Shown here in pieces: positions 63,970-64,000 of a stretch of DNA of 64,000 bases (the stretch's first letter is position 1; the number at the start of each line of letters is the position of its first letter). Origin of the DNA: Veillonella sp. CHU740. GTDB lineage: Bacteria; Bacillota; Negativicutes; Veillonellales; Veillonellaceae. A program made the position numbers and the translations under genes. The stretch lies in NCBI RefSeq assembly GCF_003992055.1, contig NZ_RQVD01000001.1, positions 186,001 through 250,000 on the forward strand. The letters run 5' to 3'. The notes beneath the pieces were generated by a model, which was not told the DNA's origin, did no database searches, and saw only the letters and a list, made by a program, of their open reading frames with translations.

Positions 63970-64000
63970 ACTAACCTCTATTCATAAGTTGTTGAATTTC

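Larger units (their letters stand above)
38706..64000 (-). mobile_element. T7-like (autographivirus-type) prophage, right end outside window
   Basis: A run of leftward phage genes that begins with a tyrosine integrase beside the host yitT gene and continues past the window edge. Recognised T7 homologues: single-subunit RNA polymerase, gp12, gp14, gp15, gp16, gp17, gp18 and gp19. Read leftward, the structural genes precede terminase, and RNA polymerase plus integrase come last. That is the circular permutation expected if attP lies just after int. Base composition is visibly more AT-rich than the host part and a phage-specific octamer is spread throughout. attL/attR cannot be defined without the other end; the left boundary lies between 38706 and 38818. 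Confidence 0.92.

Noticed and set aside
38819-64000. Late promoters of the phage RNA polymerase
   Set aside because: I looked for a repeated 17-23 bp element resembling TAATACGACTCACTATAG upstream of leftward genes. The only weak candidate (about 48250-48275, minus strand) has no second copy, so nothing is called.

Overview
The window reads as the chromosome of an oral-type Veillonella or a close Negativicutes relative: a low-to-medium GC, diderm Firmicute with a complete F-type ATP synthase operon, clpP-clpX-lon-engB proteostasis cluster, TatC, MFS and AEC transporters and a RuBisCO-like protein. The genus is an inference from gene content and style; no marker gene was compared.

Positions 1-38705 are host chromosome. 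They hold a partial modA, an AEC permease, an ArsR/DUF2157/GDYXXLXY operon, a universal stress protein, an MFS transporter, tRNA-Ser(UGA), a uracil permease, a RodA/FtsW protein, trmB, queC, a PepSY protein, tatC, a polyprenyl synthase, engB-lon, clpX-clpP-tig, a CBS protein, rlmH, a WalJ-type hydrolase, a RuBisCO-like protein divergent from an aminotransferase, the atp operon, wecB, a WecA/TagO transferase, pgm and a YitT protein. Hairpin-forming intergenic repeats of one family lie at about 5.1, 7.0-7.4 and 34.5-34.8 kb.

From about 38.7 kb to the right edge, and beyond it, lies an AT-rich prophage of T7-like (autographivirus) type. Almost all of its genes point left. Read in that direction the order is tail tube B (gp12-like), internal virion proteins gp14, gp15 and gp16, tail fibre gp17, a fibre-associated protein, a small zinc-ribbon protein, holin, amidase, a spanin candidate, a C5 cytosine methyltransferase, small and large terminase, a 1-kb non-coding segment, a few early genes, a T7-type RNA polymerase and a tyrosine integrase. 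Replication, portal and capsid genes must lie to the right of the window if the phage is complete.

The most interesting part is the control region. A ribbon-helix-helix protein (43466-43666, the only rightward phage gene seen) and the leftward RNA-polymerase operon diverge from back-to-back promoters (both -35-N17-TATAAT). Both -35 boxes sit in one 20-bp operator, GYAATG-N8-CATTAC. Further copies lie downstream of the leftward promoter and over and behind a second early promoter at 44.77 kb. This looks like a lysogeny switch that works by silencing a T7-type RNA polymerase. Two further locks are visible: a rho-independent terminator just ahead of the polymerase start codon, and a G8 tract that puts the polymerase out of frame (G7 would restore an ORF of about 838 codons). 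The prophage is also studded with an 8-bp motif, AGACAMAA/TTKTGTCT: about 53 copies in 24 kb on both strands, against one seen in 38 kb of host DNA.
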